A stretch of DNA of 64,000 nt, from contig JAIXMN010000010.1 of assembly GCA_025716815.1 (NCBI GenBank), positions 186,001-250,000 of the forward strand, written 5' to 3'. Source of the stretch: Dichotomocladium elegans. Lineage: Eukaryota > Mucoromycota > Mucoromycetes > Mucorales > Lichtheimiaceae. Within the stretch, counting starts at the first letter, position 1; each line of letters starts with the position of its first letter. Both the position numbers and the translations under genes were made by a program. Below the pieces are notes generated by a model. The model was not told where the DNA came from. It worked only from the letters and a program-made list of their open reading frames with translations, and searched no databases. Positions 1-12,400 of the stretch are shown here, piece after piece.

Positions 1-607
1 GCAGGGTATGTTGACCCGACCCTTGACCGTCTTGACCATATCACGCACCATCTCCGGGTCCGACATCAAGTGAGATCCAATCCGTTCCTGGATGGCCCAT
101 TTTTGCGGACAGCCGCAGTTGATATCTAACGTTTCATTGCAAATCAGTTCAGAAGCGTGAACAATCCCAACTCCCTCCAACCAACCAACCAAACCCCCCC
201 TCGAAAAAAAACACCCACCAATGCCACCAGCATAGGGTGCCACAAGCTCGGCGGCGGCGGCCAAATCGACTGGGTTACTTGCTGCGAACTGGACAACAAC
301 GGGATCGTCGAGATCATTGGTCGAATAGTCCGTCTCGCGCGCAAGATCAGAGTTTTTAAACACATCAGCAAGGATCATTGGGGTATAGCAAATGTCGACA
401 TTGTATCTAAACAAACGGGTCGGGGAGGGGTAGGGGGCGTCAGTCGGTTGCTGCTACCACCGCCGCCAGGAGCGAAACCTCAGACAGCCAGCCAGCTTGC
501 CTGCGTACAAGTTCCCGGAAGGGAAGTTTGCTGTATCGCACCATGGGTGCGCATACGTTGACTCGTTCCTTGGAATTAAGAATGTCGAGCACGGACGTTT
601 TGGCCAT
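1..607 (-). CDS. DUS4: tRNA-dihydrouridine synthase, Dus4 type (partial)
   Basis: Reduces uridine to dihydrouridine in the tRNA D-loop (positions 20a/20b in the Dus4 family) using FMN and NAD(P)H. Three exons are visible on the minus strand: about 501–607, 219–406 and 1–125; the rest lies beyond the left edge. The start reads MAKTSVLDILNSKERVNVCA and continues APMVRYSKLPFRELVRR, joining across intron 1 to YNVDICYTPMILA. The third exon carries DINCGCPQKWAIQERIGS. This has the Cys-containing CGCPQ.WA motif of Dus4; Dus1 and Dus3 have different residues around it. The ATG at 607 gives the family's usual short N-terminus. Intron 1 appears to be a GC–AG intron (CGCAG|GCAAGC), because only that join keeps the conserved ELVRRYNVDICYTP reading. 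Intron 2 (126–218) is GT–AG. Seen: motifs and joins. Family knowledge: enzymatic role. Confidence 0.9.
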
Positions 608-2133
608 GGTTCAAACCGGATCGAGAAGAGATGGAGCCGTTTAAGAAACAGAAACCGCGGAAGATCAAATATTTGCCCACATTCTTGCCTCAAAAAATTT
701 TGAGAGGTCGCCCTTGTTTCTACCCCATGAGACAGCTTACGGGACATTCATGTTCTGCTCTCAATTGTAATACCGAACCATCGCACATTTTTCTATCCTT
801 GACGGCCGAAAGGCCATCGCATGGAGCGCCTGTCTGACATCGGTTGCAGGCGCTCTTCTGACATGTGCAATCCCATAATACAATGATATTGCTCTTCGTG
901 TATAGAGTCTGCTGGGGAGGGCACGGGGATCTGAAAGGGCAGTCGCATTACATTATCACTATTCTGTTGAGGAGGTGTTCTAGAGTAGCAATATTCTGCA
1001 GACGTATCAGAAGAAGAAAAAAACTCTTGAGACTGTACTTAGTAGATAAGCTCACGGATGCTTTGTTTGTTGGGTTTTTGTTTATCTCTCTACATTGCGG
1101 AAATCAGATTTTTCTACAATGGAAAACGAACTCGAGAGTGAGATCTCTCTTGATGCAACCCGATCCTGGTTTATTCACCTTCCTGTTCTGAGACGCACCC
1201 CCCTTCCCGTTCAATCCTTATGACAGCTCCCCTGATGATGAGTGACACGAGGAAGATTCTCCTCGGGTCTCGATCTTGTGCGCCAGAAAGCAAGACAACC
1301 ATGATCTTTGCCAATGGCACGGGGAAAATTTGCAGCAGCTAACAAGCAACGTTTTTTTTTACCCTTCCCACCATCATCTTTATCAGCCAAAGCGACTCCG
1401 CCCCCACCTTCCGTACTTGACATTGAACAATTTTGTAAACTGTGCGGTCGCAGCCGAGTTTAGGGGCCGTGGCATAATCAGCGTAAGAGGAGGGGGCGGC
1501 AAAATAAGCTTGTGACCTTTCACAGCCCTGATGGCGGCGCGCGCGCGCGGACATTATGTTTTCACGGCAGACAAAAGCAGTGAACTTTGGTGGACCATGT
1601 TATCACCTCCCCCATTTCGAAATAAAGCAAGTGTTTGATGACAGTCAGTAACTAAACGTTTACAGTAAGGGGATATCACAACACTAAAATTAAGCAGCAA
1701 GTCAAGACAAGCCGGCTTCGTATCAGTGGCTGTAACATTTCTGACAGTATTGTCATATGACAATAGCAGTTGATGACCAGGAAACACAGGATTAAGTGCA
1801 ACATTTTTTTTTAGGATTCGTGAATGCTTTAGAAACAGTAACCGAGAAAAGAATAGTTGTATATGAAATTAAGTGAATGGGAAAAGGATATCGTCAATAG
1901 ATACAAGAGACAATGCTTTGGATAGGTTGGGGAAAGGAGAAGAGGAAAGAGTAATCAGCAGTGTTTGAAGTCCAGGAGGGGAGGGGTAGTATAATATGCT
2001 TTGATGCCAGTGTGTCAATGAGAAAGGGATGATGGGTGGTGGTGGGGGGGAGTTGGTGAAAAGTTAAGGGGGTGCCCAAACGCAAACGAAAGAAGACAGG
2101 AGGCTTGCCGTTTCTTTTTTTTTTTCCTTTGAT
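608..2133. other. intergenic spacer, no supported gene
   Basis: Spacer of about 1.5 kb between the DUS4 start and the 3' end of the WWE-like gene. Its open frames are short, overlap on both strands and have no recognisable domain. It contains a GC-alternating run (about 1534–1550, mostly GCGCGC) and homopolymer tracts. It presumably holds the DUS4 promoter, but no specific element can be assigned. Confidence 0.5.
1534..1550. repeat. short (GC)n run
   Basis: Alternating GC dinucleotide tract in an otherwise mixed spacer. A second, longer tract of the same kind lies near 10.33 kb. No function can be assigned. Confidence 0.7.
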
Positions 2134-2892
2134 CTAGATTGAAAAACGGCGACAAAGAACGAGGCCATTTTCAAATGGCTCTGGCTCCAGGCACGGATTC
2201 TGTTTCGCATCGTCATAAAAGTAATATTGAGGAACAACCGGGACTTCGAGGTACAAGAACCCACGCCAAGCCTCCTTAAGATCCCTTCCCATCGAGTAAT
2301 CCAGAGAAACTGTGAAGGGTTGTGGGAAGGACGCGTCCGTTAAGATGAGCTGAGTGCGCTCGTCGTCGTCCGATGACAGGGCTTCGAGACGGACCTGGTT
2401 CTTGTAATCGAAGCGACACATGCCCTTTGATCCATCCAGTACAGAATCTTGCTCAAACCACCACACAGGCGCCACGATGCGCCGGATTGTCTTGTCCAAG
2501 ACCCATTTGGTCTTGTCGTTACCCGAGTTTCTGTTGCGGCTGCTATGGAGATCAAGTGTCATGGCAGGCTGCTCAAGTGTGACGGTAGCCTCGTTAAGAA
2601 CGTATGCACTCTCAATGACGGCTTGTGCAGATTGTTCAAAGGCGACCCAGTGGCCATCGTTACTATCGTAGTAGTACCAAGCCGGCTCGAGAGTGCGGAA
2701 GATGCCCCGCGTTTCGTGGACAACAGGAGCGGTGGGTGTGAGAGGCGGACTGGATGTTGTTATTGTCGTTGCCGTCGCGAACGATGTATCTGAATTGGAT
2801 GACATGGTGCTCTGTTGGCTGTTTTGACGGGTGCTAGATTTTGCACCCTTTCTGCTGTTACGACCCAGTGCTTTACGAAGCGATTTGAACAT
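2134..2892 (-). CDS. Small WWE-like domain protein
   Basis: Intronless ORF of 252 aa starting at an ATG at 2892. Residues 1–60 are basic then Ser/Thr-rich and probably disordered. Residues 66–106 (AWYYYDSNDGHWVAF followed by IESAY) have the layout of a WWE domain: spaced Trp/Tyr residues, then an E.AY segment. Residues 138–200 (APVWWFEQDS, then MCRFDYKNQVRLEAL) look like a second, more diverged copy. WWE domains occur in ubiquitin ligases and PARPs, where some bind ADP-ribose-type ligands, and in DDHD phospholipases. Here no RING, PARP or lipase domain is attached, so no enzymatic activity can be proposed. The C-terminus (residues 215–252) contains PQYYFYDDAKQNPC. The domain call is by eye and should be tested with a profile search. 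Flanked by long spacers, so it has its own promoter. Confidence 0.72.
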   Translation of the reverse strand: MFKSLRKALGRNSRKGAKSSTRQNSQQSTMSSNSDTSFATATTITTSSPPLTPTAPVVHETRGIFRTLEPAWYYYDSNDGHWVAFEQSAQAVIESAYVLNEATVTLEQPAMTLDLHSSRNRNSGNDKTKWVLDKTIRRIVAPVWWFEQDSVLDGSKGMCRFDYKNQVRLEALSSDDDERTQLILTDASFPQPFTVSLDYSMGRDLKEAWRGFLYLEVPVVPQYYFYDDAKQNPCLEPEPFENGLVLCRRFSI

Positions 2893-3620
2893 TTCTTGAG
2901 GCTCGTTCTAGTTTAGATATGTCAATTTAAATAAAAAAAAAAGAGAAAGAAAGAAAGGAAACACATCCATGGTTAGGCTTTGACTTCATCTTTTTATATA
3001 TACGCCGATAACCAGCTGGGCGAGGAGAGTCATTCGCGCCCTCTATCATTTGGTTTCCAGCTCCACACACGTACATACACAGACAAACACACACACCTCC
3101 CGTCTCGTTCGCGCGCCCCTCGACATCCCGCATATGCAACAAAAGAAAAAAAAGACACGCTAAAATTCTCTAGAAGCGGAACAGTTACACTAGGAGCCGT
3201 GCACCCCGTCCATCGGTGAAATGATGCGCCCTTTAAGGCCCTCCCATCGTTGCAGTCTATTGACTTTTGCTACGCATGCGCAATTGCTCTTGCCTTGTTT
3301 AGGCGCATTACAATTTTTGCCCGCTTTTGGAAATTGGATTGCTCGAGTATGTATAGTACGATACTGTATTAGAAATATAGAAAGGAGGAGATAAAGAATG
3401 AAGAACTATGTCGATACAACACAAAAGATATGGAAAGGGAAAAACATATGAGAGGGGGAAAAAGCATAAGAGTGACCGTGCGTTGAAAAGGAGGTGGGAG
3501 GATAATAAAGTATTGTTAAATTGCTACATACATTTGCTAGTATATACAAAGAAAAAGATCCCGTTGGGGGGGAGGGGTTGACTATACATGAGGAATATAA
3601 AAAAAGAAGAAGACGAGAAT
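2893..3620. other. intergenic spacer between two minus-strand genes
   Basis: Contains the presumed promoter of the WWE-like gene (right of 2892) and the 3' UTR of the Sel1-repeat gene (left of 3621). Purine-rich stretches and poly-A/T tracts are present. No convincing ORF or RNA gene is seen. Confidence 0.5.
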
Positions 3621-6600
3621 TTAGAACGATTCCCGGTGCGACAGGGCCAGATGAGCCTCCTCACAGCCTACACAAACAAACAAGCAGATGAGTACACAAT
3701 AGCGATGCTAAAATGTACTTTGTACTAACCACGTTCAGCTGCTAGGGTGTAGAGATCCGTTGCTTTTGCGCGATTCACGGCAACAACACCCCAACCGTGC
3801 TCATAGAAGCGTCCCAAGCGGAACATAGCCTTTGCGACATCGTTCTCATCATTATCCTCGTCGCCTTGATAACGTGTCACAATACGCCCGTACCATTCGA
3901 AAGCTTTGGACTTGTCTTCAGGGAGACCGTGTCCTGTTTCATAGCATTGAGCAACTGCCAGAAAAGCCAGAGATTCGCCACTAAGAGCAAGCTGGAGTAA
4001 TGTCTGAGCTGCCTCCTCGGGTTGGGCATGCACGCCTGCCCATCCGTTCAGCTCGTACAGAGCTACCATTAAAGCAGCTGCAGTGGAAGTTGCTGACGGT
4101 GTAGTTTCGGCTGTGGCCGTTGCTGGTAAGATTGTTGTCGCATGCTCCTTGGCCGCCTTGAAGAGCCGGTATGCTTCTGCTTGTGCTCTAGGTGTGTTTT
4201 CCTGGTGTAGTAGACGTGCGAGAGCCAGCTCTGCGAGCCACCAACCGTTTTCAGCCGCGAGACCATACCAGTTCTTTGCCATATCGATGCTTGGACTGAC
4301 ATGGATTCCATGCTCGTAATAGGTACCAAGAAACAGTGCGGCGGTCTTATTGGCTCCTTGCTGAGCAGCGCGGCAAAAGAAGTCATATGCCTTGCCAAAA
4401 TCCTGGTGTATCACTCCATCATCGGTGCCGGTGTGATACAGCTTGCCGAGCTCACACTGTGCAGCCACAGACCCGAGTTGGGCGGCTCGCTCCATCCACT
4501 CTAGACCCTCCTCGCGCACAAGCCGGTTGTTGGCCGACATTTCGGTAAACATCAGTAGCTGGCCGAGTTCGTACATGGCGTCGCAGTCATGCTGTGCTGC
4601 GGCTTGCCTAAAATGGTCCCTGGCGATGCTGAGGTCAGCCTCCAAGAGTATATCCCCGGTTTCTTCGTCCTGGATGCCATGGACGTAGTAAAGTCCAATG
4701 CAGTAGTGTGCTCGCGGATGGTTACGTGAGTCACATGCAAATCTATACCACTGAAGCGCCTCGAGGTCTTTGTTACTGCCTGTCTCCTCGGGCGAGGAGG
4801 GTACTCGGCCGTAGGCATGCATCTGGCCTATGCGGAACATGGCCTCGGCATCCTGAGTTGCCTCGGCCGAACGGAGGTACCACTCAAGCGCAAGACGATC
4901 ATCCTGTATTGTACCGAGACCGAGCTCGTGACATTGTCCCAGAGAATTGTAAGCATCCACGCAGTTGTCTTCGTTGGCGCATTGCAACAGTTCCTGCAGC
5001 AAGCAAGCAAACAAACAAGCAAGCACGCAAGCAAGCAAACACATAATATGCGTTAGCAAAAAGATTATCTTTACATTTCGCTAAATAGAGAACAATCTAC
5101 GCCATGTTACCTTGTACCCAGCAACGGGGTCCGCATCAATTCCTCCATAGCCGGCGATCCAATATCTGGCACGCATGACGCGTGAGAGTGCATGTCCTTG
5201 GTTTGCTGCGCGTTCATAATGGTCCAATGCCGCCGCGAACTGTTCCTGAGAATGCCATGATTGTGCTGCGAGGAACATGGCTTCCACATGACCCATTGCG
5301 GCTGCCTGTTCAAAGCAGCGGATGGATAGATCATGGTGCTTAGACCGGTGTTGCATAAGCTGCTCAGCTTCTTCGGTTTCGTCCATATCTCCCGAGAGCG
5401 GTGGCTCTTGCTGCTGATCCTTCTGCTGAGCAGCAGCAGCAGCATTGCTTTGCCGTTGATAATGTTTGCCGAGCATCACAAGCGCCTCAGCGTCGCCTGA
5501 CTGAACTGCGCTTGCCAAGAGATCCATGGCTTGCTCAACTGTTTCATCAGCTTCGGTTGGCATCAGAGGGAGTCCATTTTCTTCATTAATTGCAGCTGCT
5601 GCTGACGTGCTTGACTGGAGAAGGAGACTTGCCAGCTCCCGCATAGAAGGCGTATGTCCTGCTGCGATTGCTTTGTGCCACCATTTGATTGCTACATCCT
5701 GATCGCCGTTCTCCAAGGCCATACGTCCCAAGGCCCAGCAGCTTGCAGAATATTTGGATGCAGAATGAGTGAACCACACAACCGCCTCGCCGAGATTGAT
5801 GGGCACGTTGTAAAGTCCACGCCAGTATGCCATGCCTGCAATGCAGATCGGTAAGGACTCCTTCGTTGGAAATAATGGGGTCATACGTACCTAGTTTGTG
5901 CTGAGCTTCAGGATGATCCCATTCAGCAGCGCGCTGGTAATATTTCAAAGCCTCGACTGTGTTTACGGGTGTGCCTTGGCCAAGCTCATACATGACGGCC
6001 ACCCTGATGGCAGCGTCGGCTTCCCTCGTCTTGTCTACAGCTAAAAGATACCACTGGAGCGCCTTTTCATAGTCGGAGTCTGCGCCGATGCCGTCGTAAT
6101 AACAGTTGCCTAACAAATAGCTGTTAATTGTAATTATAGAAACATGACTGAAAAAGGCGTTTACCGAGCCAAAAATAGGCGCTAGGAAACTTGTCAGCCG
6201 TCGCTAGTTCAAAAAGAAGACGAAATCCGTCCGCAACTGTCAGGCCAGCAAGATTTGTTAATTGTACAGGCCGTAGTTGTTCTTTCTGACCCATCGTGGT
6301 GGTCAGCCCGCCCGCTGACGCAATGGAAGATGGCAAAGAGGCATTTGTGGCGGCGGCGACTGCGGTTTCATCGTAGTAGTAACCAAGGACATACCTGGCA
6401 AGCATCAATTTTGAGTTCTTGCCTGCCTTCGAGTCTGCAAGAGACGGGTCCTCGGCAGCTTGCTTGAACTTTGCATATGCCTCGTCGTATTTGCCCTGGG
6501 ACTGTAACACAAGCGCCGATGCGTAGAACGCCCTAAAGGCAGAAAAAAAAAAATAAGGAGAGAGTCAGCAACAAAAAAGTCATATCTATCCCCGCCACAA

Positions 6601-9400
6601 GTTTCCTTACGTGGGAGCACCTAGCTTTGCAGCCCTATCGTAAAGCGCCATCGCTTTTTCTAGATTGGTTTCGGCGACGATCCCGTTTTGGTAGTAACTG
6701 CCGAGAAGCAAGATTGCGCGAGTATCATTTTGTTGGCTTGCTTTGGTCAGCAAGTCAAAGGCTGCTTCGTAGTTCTGCTTGACACCCAAACCGGAACCAT
6801 AGAGCATGGCCAAATCGCGCTGGGCAACAGCATCGCCTGCGGCAGCGGCCTTTTTGTACCAGTAGACCATCTGGCTGCAGAGCTTGTGCTGGTTCTTCCG
6901 CACGCTGCTACCGTGGAGGACCGTCTTGCGGCACAGTGCCGCAAGGGATGTCATCGCAGGCACATATCCTTGCACGGCCGAGGATTCAAAGTGCCCGCGC
7001 GCCTTTTTGAGATCGATCGGGACGCCTGCGATACCTTTGACATGGTAGAAACCGGCAGTGTATTGTGCAATCGGGTGCCCAAGCGCAGCTGCTTTTTCGT
7101 ACCAAGGAAACGCGCCAGCGCGATCGCGCCGCTGAGTCGCGAGCGCCAATGCGACTTTGAATGCGCTGTCCATGTGGCCCGCTTCGGCCGCTTTTAAATG
7201 GCATTCAAACGCTTTGGCCAGCTCTGGCTCGCACACACCCTCGAGCCCTTCCTCGTAACACGTGCCGAGCCAATAGAATACCTCGCCTGTCGATCTCGTC
7301 TCACCTGCGGAAGTAGCAAGTGCCTGGAGCGCCTGGAACCCCGCGCAAGGGTCATATGGCACCGGTGCCCACCCGTGAAGCGAGTACCGCGCCAGTACCA
7401 ATTGCGACTTGTGAAGAATCAGCTTATCCGCCTCATTCTTGACATCAGCAGCAGATGCGTCCTTGAAGAACGTGTAGGCGTCTCTGAGGCGTCCCATCTT
7501 GAGCAAGATGAGCCCGGTGAGGAGCTGAGCAGCTGCCCGGAAGGGGCTGACAATGCGAGCGGCTCGACGATACTGCTCCAGTGCAAGGTCATCTTGGTTA
7601 TTCATCTCGTAACTCGTTCCCACCATGCACATGGCATGTACGTCGCCCTGCGATGCGGCTTGTCGGAATAGAGTGAATGCCATCCGGTCGTTCTTGCGAT
7701 CCTCAACGAGACCCTGAGCATACATGAGGCCGAGCATTCTCTGGGCAGGAGCATACCCGTGCTGCGCCGATCGACTCAGATACCGCACCGCTTCCTTGTA
7801 GTCCTGCGGGAGACCCATCGTACCACGGCGGTATTGGAGACCAACGTGATATTGGGCTTTGGCATCATCGGCAACTGTTGCCGCTGTCTTGTAAAGCTCG
7901 ATCGCTCGACCGTATTGTCCTTGTGTCTCGTAAAGGTGACCAAGAAAAAGGAGAGCCCAGCCATTGTTCTTTTTATGGTCGGTAAATGACGGGTAAGATA
8001 AGTAAATGCAACTTTATGCAGAAGAAAAGAGAGAATAATAATAAAAAAGAGACAAACCTTTTCCACCGCACGATCGATCCAAATGCGACCTTCAACCGGA
8101 TCTTCTACTTCTTCGTAATAGAAAATACCAAGCGCACACTGGGCGTCCGCAAGTTCTTGCTCTGCACTGGCCAGGAGGTACTTCCTGGCAAGTACAAGGT
8201 CTTTTGTACCACCTATGCCATATTGGTAATTGATTCCTAGCATGAATTGCCCATATCTGAGGAGAGAAAAAGAGCGGACTGGTTTAATACAAATTATTTT
8301 GTTTCCTCTCCTCCTCCTCCCCCCTTTCTTAATTTTAAGAAAAGGGGGGGGGAAGGAAGCAGTTTGTTGACACTTTTTCTTTCTTTCTCTCACCTGTTTC
8401 CGCTCTTGGCGCTCTTCTTAAACCATTCAAGTGCTTGATCTTCTTGACTCATGGCCGATATCTCGCCAAGCCGAAACTGGGCAAACCCGACAATTTCCAT
8501 CTCGTCAGCTTCGGTTGCGCGAGTGTACCAGTGGATAGCGTCCTGGTGTATGTGATTGTCATTGTAATACTCGGCGAGCGGGATATAGGCCTCCCATGCA
8601 CCTTTTGTTGTGGCGAGCTCCCTGAGCTGACTGAGACCCGCCGCGGGATTGGCGGAGACGCCCCAGCCATAGAGCAAGCATCGCGCGACCGAGACACCCG
8701 CGATATTGCACTCTGGATGCTGCGTATACCAAGCCGACGCGGCCTGGAAGAACTCGGTCTTGTTGTCGGGCGAAATGGCACGTTTAAAAATGTGGAAGGC
8801 ATCAGAAGCCGGGTGGGACTCGAGCTGGGCTAGGATGTCCGAAGCAGTGAGGATGGCTCGTTCGCCGTCGCTTTCGGTGGTGGGTATGGAAATCGCGAGC
8901 TCCGGCCAGGGCTCCTTTGGCTGCTGAATAGCCGATGAGAAACGTGAAGAAAAATCGGTGGTGTTGGTGATGGCAGAGCACGTGGCCTCAAGTTGAGAGA
9001 GGAGTCCACCTGACCAGGCCATGGATGACATGCTGGAGGATGATGATGAAAGCACAGAATAGGTCCGTGACAGGTCCGATCGAGATGGTGAGGATCGTCT
9101 TGATCGATGCCTTGGAGGCCGTTGATACTGTCGTTGAAGGTGCTGTCCTAGCGGCGAAGGAACATCGAGCTGATCGGGTGGCTTCTGCTTCGGAGATGGT
9201 TGCTGTGTTTGCTGCAGCAGCTGTTTGCTGTGAGTGGATGCTATGGTTGCTGCTGCGTCTTCGTAAAGGGATGGTGGTAATAATTGCTGCTGGTGCTGCT
9301 TTAGTTTGAATGATCTTCGGCTACGGATGGACCCGGTCGAGGAGCGGAGGCTGCTCTTGCGGGTTCGGGTACTACTGGGTCGGCTCTGTTGGCTGCCCAT
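3621..9400 (-). CDS. Very large Sel1-repeat (SLR) protein
   Basis: Eight exons can be joined in frame: about 8394–9400, 8058–8256, 6611–7968, 6165–6532, 5891–6109, 5111–5835, 3730–4993 and 3621–3667. They give about 1,728 aa ending in GCEEAHLALSHRESF. Residues 1–165 are low complexity (Ser/Gln/Arg) and start MGSQQSRPSS, which fits an N-myristoylation signal (Gly2, Ser6). From about residue 170 onward the protein is almost entirely Sel1-type helical repeats, with recurring A..LG..Y..G and A..WY..AA signatures such as AMFRIGQMHAYGR and AQYTAGFYHVKGI. Several dozen can be counted loosely. Known fungal SLR proteins (Skt5/Chs4, Hrd3/Sel1L) are scaffolds or adaptors, but they are much shorter, so a precise role cannot be transferred. 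Likely a membrane-tethered scaffold (inference). Intron 6 contains a CAAG/CAAA tetranucleotide repeat. Confidence 0.9.
5000..5041. repeat. CAAG/CAAA tetranucleotide repeat in an intron
   Basis: Imperfect tandem repeat of CAAG and CAAA units, lying in the intron between exons 6 and 7 of the Sel1-repeat gene, immediately beside the splice acceptor of exon 7. Confidence 0.8.
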
Positions 9401-12400
9401 GGTGTATTAGGGGGTAAATAAAGGAAGGGAGTCTTTGTTGGCTTTGCGTACAAAGAGTAGATTGGATTATACAGGAATTGTAAGAAAAAAAGAAGAAGAA
9501 AGGGGTTGAGCTTTCTACTGCATGAGCGAGCACGGTGTTATTAAAAGCGAACCCGCCCAAAAGGTTTGTGACACACCCGCCCAAATATGACACTGTTATA
9601 TCCAAATTTGGACTTGGTAAAAACAATCTTAACTCTGTCATCCTCTCAAAAGGCTACACCCATTTGAGATTTAGCGCGGTCTTTCTAAAATAGATCTCTT
9701 TATAGAAAGGTCTTCCAAGTTCCGTGGGATCAATTATATCAGACGTTAAATCATCTTCCATACACAGGGGGGATAAGGCCCCAGATAGTTATCATGCCAT
9801 CATGGTCGGTCGAGGCCTATTGTTTGTTTTCCTTATCGTCACACAGACTGTTGTGTGACAAGGAACCGCATTATCAAGAGTGACCACGGTTGCTTTTGGC
9901 TCTTGCACAAAAGACGCCACACACAAAACTCGCACAAATGCTGCAAGAGCATTTTTTCTTTTTTGCTTACGGTGCTCTTACTGCGGTTGCACAAGGGCGT
10001 AAACTAAATGAGGATGTTCATTTCTACCGGACATGTTGGCTCTTTTAATATCGGAAAATCCATCAGCAAGCAAAATAAAACTCCTGGGTCTTGCCGGCAC
10101 GGGTACGTTGACCTTACCCATCCCAGTCTGATTCTTTATTGCTTGAATGCCTAGCCGCAGGACAAGGTAAAACCCGTCCAAGTTTCATAAGCCAAGCCCT
10201 ATTGTCCGTGACCTGCCGCGTGGACAACCGTCCTGTACAGCTGTCGTCACTTGCGATTATACACGATTTTGTATTTATTTGTTTCTGGCGTTGTTACACT
10301 GCGTGGTGACAGTCGTTTGGGCGAGTGTGCGCGAGCGCGCGCGCGCGCGCAATAGGCGACGAGGGAAAATAATAAGAGCTAGAGTGGAAAAAAAAGGAAC
10401 TGCAGTGCCGGGGGTCAATTGATTTTCAACACGTGAGGTGCGATCGACGCTTACAATCTATGCATCTGCTGCAGACTCATTAGCTTCGGAACTATTACCG
10501 GTATTTTGAATTAGTGAAGCCTGAGCACTACGAGTCCTATGAGCTGACTGCTGTGAATGACAGAATGAGAAATTAGTTCTTCACCCAATTTCTTTAATAG
10601 TACACGATGACACCAAGAACGCCAACCCCCGTGCTACGCTATTCTATCGAATTCATTGGCCGATATCTCGTACTCATTTTTTAGAGTATGATGCCCTGAC
10701 TTGCGGTGCTGCGGTAGCGGGGCATGCTTGACTTGATATGAAGAGGTCTATGAAAGCGAGGAAGACTAGATCTACTCTTCCATCTTCATATACTTGAGGA
10801 TGCATTCAAAAAGACGGACAATATAGGAATTAGCTCAGGAAAACCGTCGGTCAAACTGCTCAAAATGGCTCTCAAACTCTCACGACCTAGAAATCATATG
10901 ATCCATCTCTCTTCTATCTAAAACATCAGCGCAGTAGCTTACTGAGAATAAAGGTACCACGATAACGAGGACAAGGACGCGCCTTCCTATTTCTCTGACT
11001 TATTTTATCACTGCCAGTCATTTCCCGCGGACTAGCAATCACATTCAAAAGCACCTACTTCTGTGGCATATGACCATAGCTGGGGCATGTTTAGTTGCGA
11101 CGGAAACATATCGACAATGCGGATCATGCAGTGACAAGTGGATAGTCCGTTTTTTCTGTCATCTTCCGCCAAGCTCATGTTTTGTGCGATGTTGAATTGC
11201 GTAAGCCCATCTGTGGCCACGTCTCGCCAAGGTATTCCTTCCCTAAAACGGTTATAGACATGAAATCGCGCAGTAGGCACTTTTTTTTTCTCGTGCTATA
11301 AGCGCTGGCTGCCGTAACCGACGTATAGATTCAATCACTAGAGGTAGGCTAACATATTCCATCTGATTGTATGCCCATTCGAGCTGCATCCTCTCAGTTG
11401 GTGAGTCACCTGAACACTGCAGAAAGAGTGGGACTGGCTTCCGCGTTGCATCCCATGATGAGATGCCATTTAAACCGCTGCCAAAGTACGTTTCGCATTG
11501 GGCAGATTTGCTGTTGATGCCAATGCACTATTGTTTCAACTCACGGGCTGATTTACATCCTGAATACCCTTTGTTTAACGTAGCTCTGACAGACAATTTT
11601 AGCCCATCCCCGCTGACCGAAAGCTGGAGTGAGCGATCTCATGATCGCTTCGATTTTTGGAAAATAATGCGTCCACGTGGGATGTCGCTCCATCGATCCT
11701 TGCCAAGTACGTTTATCAGTTTACATATGACCCGCGGGATTATCATGAACACCATCGGAAGCTTTTGTGTCGAGATGGTCTAGCGTGTCTATTGGGAACA
11801 CGTCAATGTAGCGAGCACCGGGAGTTATAAATGTCATTCTTTGCGTTCTCGTCTCGGTTTTTCTTCCTCGATGAATGTTGCAAAAGCATCGCTTGGATTC
11901 TCCTTTATCGCAAGGCTCCAGGCTAGACTTGTCCAGTACGGGTCACGTGGACCTGCCTGTGAAAATGGATAGGACTGCTAAGCGAATGTTGACTTTAAAA
12001 AAAAACGGGAAATGAATTGTGCAACACAGCGCGAATGTGGTAACTACTCCAATTTTCTCATCGTATAATACGGGGTGAGGGCGTACATGCAAGAGATGCC
12101 GATCATTGCTGGCTTAGGTAGTTTGGGCTAATTCTGGAAATCGATGACTTCTGCATTCAGTGCCACCGAGGACGTACACCAATATTTGCATAGGGACAAA
12201 GTTTGCAGGATTTTCCCTATTCCGAAAAAAAAACGCCTATGCGCATGAAGATCATTGCCTTTGTGATATCGCATCAAGTGGGTATAATGGCCGAGAAAGA
12301 AAAATAATCCTATCCAAAGGAGTGACAATTTCTTATTTTTTCCTTGCTAGCCAGGATCTTAACGATCGCAGATAGTTGCCCACCCCCAAGACTTTTCTGG

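Noticed and set aside
5000..5041. CRISPR-like short regular repeat
   Set aside because: Tandem CAAG/CAAA units have no spacers. It is a simple repeat in a eukaryotic intron.
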